Source: Methylobacterium currus
GTDB taxonomy: Bacteria > Pseudomonadota > Alphaproteobacteria > Rhizobiales > Beijerinckiaceae
Assembly: GCF_003058325.1 (NCBI RefSeq)
Contig: NZ_CP028843.1
Coordinates: 5,325,001 to 5,389,000, forward strand
Reading direction: 5' to 3'
Length of the DNA stretch: 64,000 bases
Shown: one piece after another, positions 37,320 through 48,776 of the stretch
How the letters are laid out: every line of letters begins with the position of its first letter
Position numbering within the stretch: the stretch's first letter is position 1
Program-made: the position numbers and the translations under genes
Notes under the pieces: model-generated
What the model was told of the DNA's origin: nothing
The model's database searches: none
What the model saw: the letters and a program-made list of their open reading frames with translations, nothing else

Positions 37320-38185
37320 TTCGAGAGCCTCTTCATCAGCACGTAGACCAGCGGCAGCACGAAGGGCATCGCGCAGACCACCGCCGCCATCGAGGCGTCG
37401 ACCTGATCGAGGCGGAGATACCGGATGCCGAGCGTCGCCAGCACGTGGGTCAGGTCCGCGGGCCCGCCGCCGGTGAGCAGGTAGACCGAGTTGAAGTCGC
37501 CCAGCGTCCAGATCATCGACAGGATGGTGCAGGTCACGTAGAGCGTCCGCATCGACGGCCAGGTGACGTGCAGGAACTTCTGCCATTTCGTGGCGCCGTC
37601 GACGGACGCCGCCTCGTAGAGGTCGGCCGAGATGGCGAGGCGGCCGGCGAGCAGGATCAGCGTCCAGAACGGCAGCGACTTCCAGATATGGACCCCGATG
37701 GCGAGCGTCAGCGCCAGCCACGGGTCGTTGAGCCAGTTCGGGCCGTCCTCGCCGGTGAAGCGGAAGATCAGCGAGTTCACCACGCCCCATTCGGGGTTGA
37801 GCATGAACCGCACCGACAGGATCGTCGGGATCGACGGCACCGCCCAGGGCAGGATAAACAGCACCGACAGCCAGCGGATCCAGCGCCGCTCGTTGGTGAA
37901 GAAGCCCGACAGCATCAGCGCGATCGCCATCTTCACGTTGATGCCGATGATCAGGAAGACCAGCGTGTTGACGACGGCGCGGGCGAAGATCGGATCGGCG
38001 GCGAGATGCTCGTAGCTCGCCGGGCTGCGGGCGAGCCACAGGCCGTAGCCGATCGGGTAGATGACGAAGAACAGGAAGACGAGCAGGTAGGGCGCGATCA
38101 GGATCAGCCCCCAGGCCTGCCAGGAGGTCAGGCGGAAGGGCTGGGCCGCGGCGACCGGCGCTGCCTCAGCGACCGTTGCGGACAT
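37316..38185 (-). CDS. Carbohydrate ABC permease (MalF-like)
   Basis: This 289-residue permease has TM1 at about 26-48 (LILIAPYLLVFLFFVIYP). Its EAA loop is DLYEAASVDGATKWQKF (about 188-204). It pairs with the MalG-like permease downstream (ATGA overlap). It lies 193 bp after the binding-protein gene, with an intervening hairpin. No ATPase gene is found in this operon. Confidence 0.92.
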   Translation of the reverse strand: MSATVAEAAPVAAAQPFRLTSWQAWGLILIAPYLLVFLFFVIYPIGYGLWLARSPASYEHLAADPIFARAVVNTLVFLIIGINVKMAIALMLSGFFTNERRWIRWLSVLFILPWAVPSIPTILSVRFMLNPEWGVVNSLIFRFTGEDGPNWLNDPWLALTLAIGVHIWKSLPFWTLILLAGRLAISADLYEAASVDGATKWQKFLHVTWPSMRTLYVTCTILSMIWTLGDFNSVYLLTGGGPADLTHVLATLGIRYLRLDQVDASMAAVVCAMPFVLPLVYVLMKRLSK

Positions 38186-38262
38186 GGTCTGTCTCCTCCA
38201 AGGGACCCTGCATGAGGGGATCCTGCCTGAGGCCCTGCCGCGGGCGGGCGATAGCGGATGGA

Positions 38263-38297
38263 GCCTGTCCCGCCTGACGGATCAGGGCGGGACAGGC
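38263..38297 (-). terminator. Intercistronic hairpin between binding protein and permeases
   Basis: GCCTGTCCCGCC (38263-38274) pairs perfectly over 12 bp with GGCGGGACAGGC (38286-38297). No U-run follows on the minus strand. It probably protects or partly terminates the message to favour binding-protein expression, as seen at 29925-29961. Confidence 0.6.
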
Positions 38298-38378
38298 GGC
38301 ACTCTCGAAAACGGTGAGCCGGATCCCGACCGTCACGGTCCGGACCCGGCTCCCGGGATCATCGTGGCGATCGGGCGG

Positions 38379-39758
38379 TTACTGCGCGGCGATCTGCTTG
38401 ATGCGGGCCAGCATCTCGTCGGCGGCCTTCTCGACCGGGACCTTCTCGCTCACCACCCGGTTCATCGCCTTGGCGAACACGTTCTCGTTGTTGACCAGCG
38501 TGAACTTGTAGTTCTTCACATAGTCGAACGGCTCGGTGCCCGACTTGAACTGGTTGTAGACCGCCTTGCGGTGCTTGTCGGCCTGCCAGAACGGGCTCTC
38601 GATCGAGGCGGTGGTGACCGGGAACCAGCGGCCGATCGCACCCTCGACGTAGGGACGGAGGTTGTCCTCCTCCATGATGAACTTCACGAACTCCTTGGCC
38701 GCCGCCTTGTTCTTGGCGCCGGAGAAGACGACGCCCTGCTTGACGTCGGCGCGATAGGTCATCGGCTTGCCGTCCGGCCGGGCCGGGAACGGCGCGGTGA
38801 TGATCGTCTCCTCATAAGCCTTCTTCGAGGCCTCGCGCTGCTCGGGCGTGTTGTTCGGGTTGACGCTGTCCTCGTACCACTTCGCGGCGATCGAGATGGT
38901 GAAGTTGTGCGTCATCACCGTGGTGCGGTTGTGGAAGGCGACGTTGTTGTCGGGGTCCTTCCAGGTCGTGGCCGAGGGCGGCACGCAGCCCTTGATGTAG
39001 GGATCGGTGTAGTCCTTCAGCGCCTTGACCAGGCCCTCGCGGGTCTTCGGATCGTCGACGGTCAGCTTGCCGTCGTTGTCGACGAGCCGGGCGTCGTAGG
39101 CGTCCATGAAGGCGTAGAAGGACTGGAAGCTGTCGGTCGATTCCACGCCCATCGGCGCGCCGATGCCGTAGGTGCGGGTGCCCGAGGCCTTGCGGTAGGC
39201 GGGCTGGACCTTGTCGCACCAGAACGCCCAGTAATCCGACCACTTCGCCGGGATGTCGGCCTGCTTGAAGCCGGCCTTCTCCAGCATGTCGCCCCAGATC
39301 TCGGTGTGGAGCGTCTGGCGCTTGAGCGGGAAGCCGTAATAGGCCTTCTTGCCGGTCTGGCCGTTCATGAGCAGCACGTGCTCGACGGTCTGGGGCGCGA
39401 AGCGCGGCATCATCGGCTGGAGGATGTCGGTGAGGTCCTCGAGCTTGCCCTCGTAGGCCCACTTGCCGGCGGCCTGGTTGTTGTAGGTGTCGGAATAGCC
39501 GACATCCGGCGGCGAGCCGGAATCGAGCGCCGCCACCGTCTTCGGGATCATGTCCTGGATCGCGTATTGCGACAGCTCGACCTTGATCCCGGTCTTCTGC
39601 TCGAACTTCTTGATCGTCGCCCAGAGCGACTCGTCCTCGGACCGGTAGAAGCCCTTGCTGAACCAGACGGTGAGCGTCTTGTTGTCCTGCGCCACGGCCG
39701 GCAGCGCTGCCATTATCAGGCCGCCCAGCGACAACGCTCCCGCGATCACCCGCTTCAT
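38379..39758 (-). CDS. Carbohydrate ABC transporter substrate-binding protein (family 1)
   Basis: This 459-residue periplasmic protein has a signal peptide ending PAVAQ near residue 23. TLTVWFSKGFYRSED opens the mature domain. SGSPPDVGYSDTYNN (about 80-94) and GFPLKRQTLH are typical SBP_bac_1 features. GGGAGGAATAG lies just before the ATG, so the long upstream frame is ignored. The ligand is unknown; the divergent dehydratase suggests a sugar acid or the parent sugar. Confidence 0.92.
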   Translation of the reverse strand: MKRVIAGALSLGGLIMAALPAVAQDNKTLTVWFSKGFYRSEDESLWATIKKFEQKTGIKVELSQYAIQDMIPKTVAALDSGSPPDVGYSDTYNNQAAGKWAYEGKLEDLTDILQPMMPRFAPQTVEHVLLMNGQTGKKAYYGFPLKRQTLHTEIWGDMLEKAGFKQADIPAKWSDYWAFWCDKVQPAYRKASGTRTYGIGAPMGVESTDSFQSFYAFMDAYDARLVDNDGKLTVDDPKTREGLVKALKDYTDPYIKGCVPPSATTWKDPDNNVAFHNRTTVMTHNFTISIAAKWYEDSVNPNNTPEQREASKKAYEETIITAPFPARPDGKPMTYRADVKQGVVFSGAKNKAAAKEFVKFIMEEDNLRPYVEGAIGRWFPVTTASIESPFWQADKHRKAVYNQFKSGTEPFDYVKNYKFTLVNNENVFAKAMNRVVSEKVPVEKAADEMLARIKQIAAQ

Positions 39759-40074
39759 CGATCTATTCCTCCCACGCGCCCCGTTGGTCGGGCGGCTTTC
39801 CGGCATATCAGCACGGGACGGCCTCTGAAGCAATTCGCAGACGATCAGCACATGGTATGAGTCAAGCGGGATCATATTGCGCGCTACAGGGTCAGCCGCT
39901 GACAACCTTCGCGCAAATCGTAAAAGCCTTCCCATAATAGTATCGCTCTCGTCTTCGACAATACACGACAATCCCGCCTTGACGATCCAGCGACCGACTA
40001 CCATACAAGGCCCGCAACACGACACCGGCGTGTCGATAAGCGGCCGACGAGCCGTGACAAAAGGGAGGAGCACC
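39759..40074. promoter_or_regulatory. Divergent control region, sugar ABC operon / dehydratase
   Basis: This 316-base gene-free stretch separates the two divergent units. It contains the inverted repeat CGACAC-CGGC-GTGTCG (40020-40035) about 40 bases before the dehydratase ATG, a plausible operator. A more AT-rich patch (39840-39990) likely holds the promoters. No regulator gene is adjacent. Confidence 0.4.
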
Positions 40075-41163
40075 ATGCCCCGCATCGTTTCGCTGGAGGC
40101 TGGCTACTACCGCGTGCCGCTGGCCGTGACCCTCAGCGACAGCATGCACGGCGACATGCCGGCCTTCGAGCTCAACACCGTGCAGTTGCGCGACGCGGAC
40201 GGCGCCGAGGGCATGGGCTACACCTATACCTGCGGCCGCAACGGCGCGGCCATCGACGCGATCCTGCGGCGCGACATCCCCGAACAGATCGTCGGGGAGG
40301 AGGCCGACCGGATCGAGCACCTGTGGCAGCGGATCTGGTGGGGTCAGCATTACGGCGGCCGCGGCGGCGCGGCGGTGCTGGCCCAGTCGGCGATCGACAT
40401 GGCGTTGTGGGACCTGAAGGCCAAGCGCCTCGGCCAGCCGCTCTGGACGCTGCTCGGCGGAAACGACGCCAAGGTGCCGTGCTATGCCGGCGGCATCGAC
40501 CTTCAGCTGCCCCTCGACCAGCTGCTCCGGCAGACCGACGACAACCTCAGGAAGGGCTTTCGCGCCATCAAGATGAAGGTCGGCCGGCCGAAGCTCTCCG
40601 AGGATGTCGAGCGGGTGCGCGCGATGCGTGAGCACCTGGGCGAGGGTTTTCCGCTGATGGTCGACGCCAACATGCGCTGGAGCGCCGACGAGGCGATCCG
40701 CGCCGCCCGGGCGCTGCAGCCCTTCGAGCCGACCTGGCTGGAGGAGCCGGTCATCCCCGACGACGTCGCCGGCCAGGCCCGGGTCGTGCGCGAGGGCGGC
40801 CTGCCGATCGCCGCCGGCGAGAACCTGCGCTCCCTGTGGGACTTCAAGCAGCTGATCGCGGCGGGCGGCGTCACTTATCCAGAGCCCGACGTGACCAATT
40901 GCGGCGGCGTGACCCCGTTCATGAAGATCGCCCACCTGGCGGAAGCCTTCAACCTGCCGGTCACGTCCCACGGCGCGCACGACGTCACCGTGCACCTGCT
41001 CGCCGCGAGCCCGAACCGCTCCTACCTGGAGGCGCACGGCTTCGGCCTCGACGCCTACATCGCCGAGCCGCTGACGATCGAGGAGGGCTTCGCGGTGGCG
41101 CCCGACCGGCCGGGCCACGGCATCGCCTTCGACTGGAAGGGGCTCGGCGCGATCCGCGCCTGA
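40075..41163 (+). CDS. Enolase-superfamily (mandelate racemase-like) dehydratase
   Basis: This 362-residue enzyme has the catalytic Lys pair in AIKMKVG (about 164-168), metal ligands in VDANMRW, LEEPV and AAGENL, and the general-base His in TSHGAHD. Together these are the KxK/His-Asp arrangement of mandelate racemase and sugar-acid dehydratases. GGGAGGAG precedes the ATG. Divergence from a sugar ABC operon supports dehydration of an imported sugar acid; the exact substrate cannot be told. Confidence 0.85.
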   Translation: MPRIVSLEAGYYRVPLAVTLSDSMHGDMPAFELNTVQLRDADGAEGMGYTYTCGRNGAAIDAILRRDIPEQIVGEEADRIEHLWQRIWWGQHYGGRGGAAVLAQSAIDMALWDLKAKRLGQPLWTLLGGNDAKVPCYAGGIDLQLPLDQLLRQTDDNLRKGFRAIKMKVGRPKLSEDVERVRAMREHLGEGFPLMVDANMRWSADEAIRAARALQPFEPTWLEEPVIPDDVAGQARVVREGGLPIAAGENLRSLWDFKQLIAAGGVTYPEPDVTNCGGVTPFMKIAHLAEAFNLPVTSHGAHDVTVHLLAASPNRSYLEAHGFGLDAYIAEPLTIEEGFAVAPDRPGHGIAFDWKGLGAIRA

Positions 41164-41186
41164 CCCGTCGCTGCCGCCGGCCTAAG

Positions 41187-41229
41187 CAGATTTCGCAAAA
41201 GTGGTTGCCGGTTTTGCGACGAAAATCTG
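41187..41229. repeat. Hyphomicrobiales-type palindromic element
   Basis: The two ends CAGATTTCG and CGAAAATCTG bracket AAAAGTGGTTGCCGGTTTT, forming an imperfect 43-base palindrome. The core AAAAGTGG..CCGGTTTT is the hallmark of small palindromes dispersed through rhizobial and Brucella genomes. It lies between the convergent dehydratase and GGDEF genes. Confidence 0.65.
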
Positions 41230-41283
41230 CGACAAAACAAGAACCTAAGCGGACGAAGCGTCGGCCCGCCAACGCGAGTCCGC

Positions 41284-42696
41284 TTAGGAGGCGGATGCAT
41301 AGGGCTGCGGCCCGCCCGGACGCGCTTCCCCCGCCACCCGGAACCGCCCCCGGCCCTCCGCCTTCGCCGCGTAGAGCGCCATATCCGCCGCGATGAACAG
41401 GTCGGCGGCGGAACGGCCGTCGATGCGGGCGATCCCGACCGAGGCGCCGATGGTGAAGATCCGGCCGGCCCAGGTCATGGGCCGGCTCAAGGTCGCGATG
41501 AGCCGGGCCGCCACCTCCTCGGCGATGCCGGGAGCCGAGGTGGCGAGCAGGATCGCGAACTCGTCGCCGCCGATCCGGGCCACGAGGTCGCCGTCGCGGC
41601 ACGCGCGGCGCAGCCGGCGCGCGACCTCGACCAGACAGGCATCGCCGGCGGCGTGGCCGAGGGTGTCGTTGACCGGCTTGAAGCCGTCGAGGTCCACCAG
41701 CAGCAGGGCGCCGAACGGGGGACGCCCGGGCGCGGCCTGGTCCAGCGCCCCGAACCGGTCCTGGAAGGTCGCCCGGTTGGCAAGCCCCGTCATGGCGTCG
41801 AACTCGGCCAGGTAACGGGTCCGGTCGGCGAGCAGCTTCTCCTCGGTGATGTCCTGCTTCATCCCGAAGATCCGCACCGGCACGTCGCCCTCGCACTCGA
41901 CCGATGCGGTGATGCGGATCCAGCGGCGGCGGCCGGCGAAGGTGACGATCTCGGCGTCGAGCGTGAAGCCGCCGCGCTCGGCGATGGCGCGGCTGCGGGT
42001 GGCGGCCAGCGCCTGCCGGGATTCCGGCGCGTAGCAGGCGACGATCCGGTCCCGATCGAGGGATGCGTCACGCGGCAGATCGAACATCGCATAGACCTGA
42101 TCGGTCCAGGTCAGGGTCTCGTCCGGCAGGTCGCAGACCCAGACCCCGATCTGCGCCGCCGCCGAAGCGCGATCGAAGAGCTTGCGGCTATGCGTCAGCG
42201 CCCTCCCCTGGACGACGAGGGCCTCGCTCAGGCCCGCATTCGCCCGGGTGGCGCGGGCGAGGCACTCCGCGGCGACGGCGAAATCGGCCAGGCGCCGGCG
42301 CTGGGCCCCGGTCAGGCGCCGAGGCTCGCGATCGACGAGGGCGAGGAGTCCCGATCCGGGGCCGAGGGTCTGGGTCGCGAGGAAGCGGCAACCCGGCGTG
42401 CCGGTCACGGCGGGATGGGTACGCCACCGCGGGGCGGCGCCGAGATCCGCGACGACGCGCAGTGCATCATCCGGATTTCGGCCCGACACGGCCCGGCACA
42501 GACCGACGATGCCGGCGGGCAGGCCCGCGCTGCCGGCCACGCCGAGCGGCGGGCCGTCATCGGGTCCAAGCAGAAGAACGGCGTGCACGGCGAAAGCGTC
42601 CCGGACCCGTTCGAGAAACGCCCCCAAGACTTCCGCCCCGGAATCCAGGATCGAACAAAAATCAGTTGTATTTTTCAGTCCAACGCTCGCAGGCAT
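41284..42696 (-). CDS. Diguanylate cyclase with GAF-like and PAS domains
   Basis: This 470-residue protein makes cyclic di-GMP. Residues about 15-145 look GAF-like and about 175-290 form a PAS/PAC domain (IGVWVCDL, then FGMKQDITEEK). The GGDEF domain covers about 295-460. The active site GGDEF (376-380) is intact, and the inhibitory RxxD (R367-D370) lies exactly five residues before it, so product feedback is expected. No TM or EAL domain is present, so it is a soluble sensor-cyclase. The signal is unknown. Confidence 0.92.
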   Translation of the reverse strand: MPASVGLKNTTDFCSILDSGAEVLGAFLERVRDAFAVHAVLLLGPDDGPPLGVAGSAGLPAGIVGLCRAVSGRNPDDALRVVADLGAAPRWRTHPAVTGTPGCRFLATQTLGPGSGLLALVDREPRRLTGAQRRRLADFAVAAECLARATRANAGLSEALVVQGRALTHSRKLFDRASAAAQIGVWVCDLPDETLTWTDQVYAMFDLPRDASLDRDRIVACYAPESRQALAATRSRAIAERGGFTLDAEIVTFAGRRRWIRITASVECEGDVPVRIFGMKQDITEEKLLADRTRYLAEFDAMTGLANRATFQDRFGALDQAAPGRPPFGALLLVDLDGFKPVNDTLGHAAGDACLVEVARRLRRACRDGDLVARIGGDEFAILLATSAPGIAEEVAARLIATLSRPMTWAGRIFTIGASVGIARIDGRSAADLFIAADMALYAAKAEGRGRFRVAGEARPGGPQPYASAS

Positions 42697-42858
42697 TGCA
42701 GGTGACTGTCACCTTCCGTCGATCCCGGCAGAACATGACAGCCTGGATTTAAGGCATCGTTGATCATTCCGATACTCACGGTCAAGCTGACGATGGCGGA
42801 CGTGTCAGGCACGGATACGCGTGCTCTCGCGGCACAGGGAAGGCCACAGGTGCGCCGC

Positions 42859-45282
<2,424 letters not shown>

Positions 45283-45292
45283 GGTGCGGTCT

Positions 45293-45309
45293 CCCACATC
45301 TGATGTGGG
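45293..45309. promoter_or_regulatory. Palindrome over the copA ribosome-binding region
   Basis: CCCACAT-CTG-ATGTGGG is a perfect 7+7 inverted repeat. Its edge is about ten bases from the copA ATG, and its GGG is part of the GGGAG ribosome-binding site. It could be an operator for a copper sensor or an RNA hairpin hiding the ribosome-binding site. Confidence 0.45.
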
Positions 45310-45417
45310 GTGCGGGGCGCCGCCGCGATACGGCTTGGATCGATGGCGCAGGTTGCGTCCCGAACATGGTTTCGCCGCGCTCGAGCCTCAGAGGGCACGG
45401 CGAAGCGGGAGCGGGCG

Positions 45418-46056
45418 ATGATCGGGCGGGTTCTGGCGGCTGTGGCGATGCTGTGCGGCGGGGCGGGAGCGGCGCTGGCGCATCCCCATGTCTGGGTGCA
45501 GGCCCGGGCCGAGCTGGTGCTCGACCAGAAGCGCAACCTGGTGGCGATCCGCGAATCCTGGACCTTCGATCCGGAATACTCCGCCTTCGCGGTGCTGAAC
45601 CTCGATTCGAAGCGCGACGGCGTGCCGGACCCGGCCAAGCTCGACGCGATGGCGGTCGAGCGCCTGGAAGCGATGGCCGAGACGGCCTTCTTCACGCAGG
45701 GAAAGCTCAACGGGCGCCCGCTGGCGCTGAAGGGCGGGCCCGCCCCGAAGGCGAGCTTCTCGGGCGGGCGCCTCACCCTCGATTTCACTCTGGTGCCGCA
45801 AGGCCCCGCCGGCCCGGTGCGCAACCTGGTGGTGAGCTTCGACGATCCGGACTTCTACGTCGCCTTCGGGCTGCCGCCGGGGGATCCGGTCAAGCTGTCA
45901 GGCAGCACGGAGTGCGTGCTGAAGCTCAACCGCCCGGCCCGGCAGGCGCAGGAGGGCGAGCAGCTGATCCCCGACGAGGAGGCCACCGGCACGCCGGGCG
46001 CGGCGGCGGCCACGGCCGCGGACTATACCGGGCGCCTGCTCGTCGCCTGCCCCTGA
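45418..46056 (+). CDS. DUF1007-family periplasmic protein
   Basis: This 212-residue protein has a signal peptide ending ALA, followed by HPHVWVQARAELV, the hallmark start of DUF1007. The early His residues are likely metal ligands. The rest is strand-rich, with DFTLVPQGP and a C-terminal Ala/Glu-rich tail. GGGAG lies about eight bases before ATG 45418. The family is often next to nickel/cobalt exporters; here it is beside copA, suggesting a role in metal handling (inference). Confidence 0.8.
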   Translation: MIGRVLAAVAMLCGGAGAALAHPHVWVQARAELVLDQKRNLVAIRESWTFDPEYSAFAVLNLDSKRDGVPDPAKLDAMAVERLEAMAETAFFTQGKLNGRPLALKGGPAPKASFSGGRLTLDFTLVPQGPAGPVRNLVVSFDDPDFYVAFGLPPGDPVKLSGSTECVLKLNRPARQAQEGEQLIPDEEATGTPGAAAATAADYTGRLLVACP

Positions 46057-46062
46057 GGGCGC

Positions 46063-47487
46063 TCAGCCCTTCGTCGGCTCGCCTTTCTGAGAATCGCCGC
46101 TCTTGGGATCGCTTTTCTTGGCCTCGCCGAGCGCCGGGATGAGCGCGCGGAAGGTCGCCCCCTCCCCCGGGGTGCTCTCGATCACCAGCCGGCCGCGATG
46201 GCGGTTGAGGATGTGCTTGACGATGGCCAGCCCCAAGCCCGTGCCGCCCTGCTGGCGGCTCGACGCGGCGTCGACCCGGTAGAACCGCTCGGTCAGGCGC
46301 GGCAGGTGCTCGGGGGCGATGCCCGGTCCCTCGTCGCGCACCGCGATCTCGACCTGGGGGGGCCTTCCGTCCTCCACCGGACGGGTCGCCAGCCGCAGCT
46401 CGACCCGTCCGCCGTCGCCGCCATACTTCACGGCGTTCTCGACCAGGTTCTCGATCACCCGCAGGATCTCGTCGCGGTCGCCGAGCACGCGGTGCGGCCC
46501 CGGCCCGGCATCGAGGGTGATGGCGACGCCGCGCTCGCGGGCGATCACCCCGAGCGCATCGGCGATCTGACGGACGAGCGGGCCGACATCGACCACCTGG
46601 GTCGGCGGCACGTGGGCGCGCAGCTCGATGCGGGAGAGCGACAGGAGGTCGTCGATCAGCCGGGTCATGCGCAGGGCCTGGACCCGCATGATGCCGAGGA
46701 AGCGCTCGCGCGCCTTGGTGTCGTCCCGGGCCGGGCCCTGCAGGGTCTCGATGAAGCCGAGGAGCGAGGCGAGCGGCGTGCGCAGCTCGTGGCTGGCATT
46801 GGCGACGAAATCGACCCGCATCGTCTCCAGGCGCTGGGCCGAGGTGAGGTCGCGCAGGAACAGCACCACGTTCGGCCCGGCCCGCCCGGCCTCGCCGCCC
46901 TGCATGGCGCCGATCTGCACCTCGAAGGTGCGCTCGGTCGGCACCCGCGGGGAATAGAGCGTCTTCAGCGGCTCGCCGGTGCGCAGCACCGTCTCGATGC
47001 CGTCGAGCACGTCGGGGTCGCGCAGGGCGAAGGAGAGCGGATGGCGGGGCCGCAAGGAGGGCAGGAGCGCCCGGGCGGCGGCGTTCGACTCGATCACCAG
47101 GGCGCGGCGGTCGATCAGGATGACGGGATCGGGGATGTTGGCGAGCAGCGCCTCGGCGAGGCCGTGGCGGCCCCGGCCCGGCGGGGTGTCGGCACGCGGG
47201 ACCGGCTCGCCCCGGCGCGGCGCGGCGACGAGGCCCCCGGCCAGGAGGGCGACGAGCCCGGCGAGCCCGCTGCCGAGGTCGAACCCGTGATACCAGCCAT
47301 GGATGGCCAGGAAGACCAGCACGGCGCAGAGCGCGCCCCGCCAGGCCGCCCGCCGGGCGGAGGTGAGGGCGCCGGAGGCGCCGGGCAGGAACGGCGGCAT
47401 CGTCGTCGGGTCGTCGGGCGGCGAATCGTCGGGCGAAGCGAGCGGGCCGCCGAGGTCAGGGCGTCGGATCGCTCTCGGCGGCATCAT
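46063..47487 (-). CDS. PhoR-like sensor histidine kinase
   Basis: This 474-residue kinase has two close TM helices at about 50-90, then a PAS domain (LANIPDPVILIDRRALVIESN, about 115-135, residues abridged here to their ends LANIPD and VIESN). The HisKA domain has phospho-His in NASHELRTPLAS, and the HATPase boxes are NLVENAVKYG, DEGPGI and GTGLGLAIVKH. This is the PhoR layout. GGAGG lies nine bases before ATG 47487, so the gene overlaps the end of the upstream gene by 32 nt. No response regulator is adjacent. Confidence 0.85.
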   Translation of the reverse strand: MMPPRAIRRPDLGGPLASPDDSPPDDPTTMPPFLPGASGALTSARRAAWRGALCAVLVFLAIHGWYHGFDLGSGLAGLVALLAGGLVAAPRRGEPVPRADTPPGRGRHGLAEALLANIPDPVILIDRRALVIESNAAARALLPSLRPRHPLSFALRDPDVLDGIETVLRTGEPLKTLYSPRVPTERTFEVQIGAMQGGEAGRAGPNVVLFLRDLTSAQRLETMRVDFVANASHELRTPLASLLGFIETLQGPARDDTKARERFLGIMRVQALRMTRLIDDLLSLSRIELRAHVPPTQVVDVGPLVRQIADALGVIARERGVAITLDAGPGPHRVLGDRDEILRVIENLVENAVKYGGDGGRVELRLATRPVEDGRPPQVEIAVRDEGPGIAPEHLPRLTERFYRVDAASSRQQGGTGLGLAIVKHILNRHRGRLVIESTPGEGATFRALIPALGEAKKSDPKSGDSQKGEPTKG

Positions 47488-48595
47488 CGTCGGGCGCCTC
47501 CCGCGGGGTGAGGCGCGCCCGCTTGGCGATCTCATAGGCGCCGAGGGCGGCGAGCGCCACCACGAACGGGACCAGGTAGTAGCAGACCCGGAACAGCAGC
47601 AGCGCGCCGAGCACCGATTCGCGCGGCAGGCCGGAGAGGGCCAGCAGCACCGTGGCCTCGAACACCCCGAGCCCGCCCGGCGCGTGGCTGGCGATGCCGA
47701 GCATCGCGGCCAGCACGTAGATCGCCACGAAGGCCTCGAAGCTGACGCCGTGGCCGGCGGGCAGCAGCACGTAGAGCACGCCGGCCGCTGCGCAGACGTC
47801 GCCGGCGCCGACGAGCATCTGGCTCAAGGACAGCTTCAGGCCCGGCAGCTCCAGGCGCCAGCCCCGCACCTTCACGCTGCGGCGCTTCACGGTGACCCAG
47901 GCCAGATAGGCGATCACCGCGGCGAGCGTCGCGGCTCCGAGCCCCTGGTTCAAGAGCACGCTGGTATAGGTGAGGTGCGAGAGCGGCTCGGCCTCCCGGA
48001 TCAGGCTGATGCCGAGCACCGCCCCCATGCCGAGCCAGAAGGTGAAGCCGGCGACGATGGTCAGCGCCGCGATGCGCCCGGGGCTGAGGCCCTGGCCCGA
48101 ATAGATCCAGTAGCGCACCGTGCCGGCGGTGAAGAGCGGGAAGCCGAGGTTGAAGCTCACCGCGTAGCTGGTGAAGGAGGCGAGCGCGGTGGTGCGGTAG
48201 GGCACCTTGAGCTTGAGCTGGCGCAGGGCCAGGGCGTCGTAGCAGGTGAGGAAGAGGTAGCTCACCACCACCAGCGCGATGGCGAGCCCGATCTGCTCCG
48301 GCGTCGCCGCCAGGAAGGCGGTGCGCAGCTCGGCCCAGGTGACGGTGGAGACGAGCTTGCCCAGCACCCCGAGGGAGATGACGAACAGCACGACGCTGGC
48401 GAGCGTGCCGATCCAGGCGTAGCGCCGCCGGTGGCGGGCCTGGCGCGCGGCATGCGGATCTCGCCGGGGGTCTTGAGGCGCGGGTTCGCTGCCCGGATCC
48501 TGTCCGGCGGGATCCTCGTCGCGCGGCGTCCCGGCGCCGGCATCGCGCAGGGGTCTGGCCTGCGCGACGTTCTTGTCCTGCGTGGCGAAATTCAT
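47456..48595 (-). CDS. LPG-synthase-type (YbhN/UPF0104) integral membrane protein
   Basis: This 379-residue protein begins MNFATQDKNV, has a charged, Pro-rich N-terminus (about 1-60), and then about eight TM helices. SFNLGFPLFTAGTVRYWIYSG and SHAPGGLGVFEATVL are the conserved blocks of the flippase-like half of MprF. The catalytic lysyl-transfer domain is absent, so it is likely a lipid flippase or related transporter rather than a synthase. Its 3' end overlaps the kinase gene. Confidence 0.85.
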   Translation of the reverse strand: MNFATQDKNVAQARPLRDAGAGTPRDEDPAGQDPGSEPAPQDPRRDPHAARQARHRRRYAWIGTLASVVLFVISLGVLGKLVSTVTWAELRTAFLAATPEQIGLAIALVVVSYLFLTCYDALALRQLKLKVPYRTTALASFTSYAVSFNLGFPLFTAGTVRYWIYSGQGLSPGRIAALTIVAGFTFWLGMGAVLGISLIREAEPLSHLTYTSVLLNQGLGAATLAAVIAYLAWVTVKRRSVKVRGWRLELPGLKLSLSQMLVGAGDVCAAAGVLYVLLPAGHGVSFEAFVAIYVLAAMLGIASHAPGGLGVFEATVLLALSGLPRESVLGALLLFRVCYYLVPFVVALAALGAYEIAKRARLTPREAPDDDAAESDPTP

Positions 48596-48776
48596 CGCGT
48601 CGGCGTCCGACCCCGCTGGTCGCCGGCGCGAGCCCACGGCCGATCGCGGCCAGGCTCGCGCACAAAGGTGCCCGGCGGCACTCCGACCGAGCCCCGCTCG
48701 CATGGGGGCCATGTAGGCCCTCTGCCGGCGAATGACCAGCCGAACCATGGGGCAGGCCAAGGGGGCAGGCCAGAAA

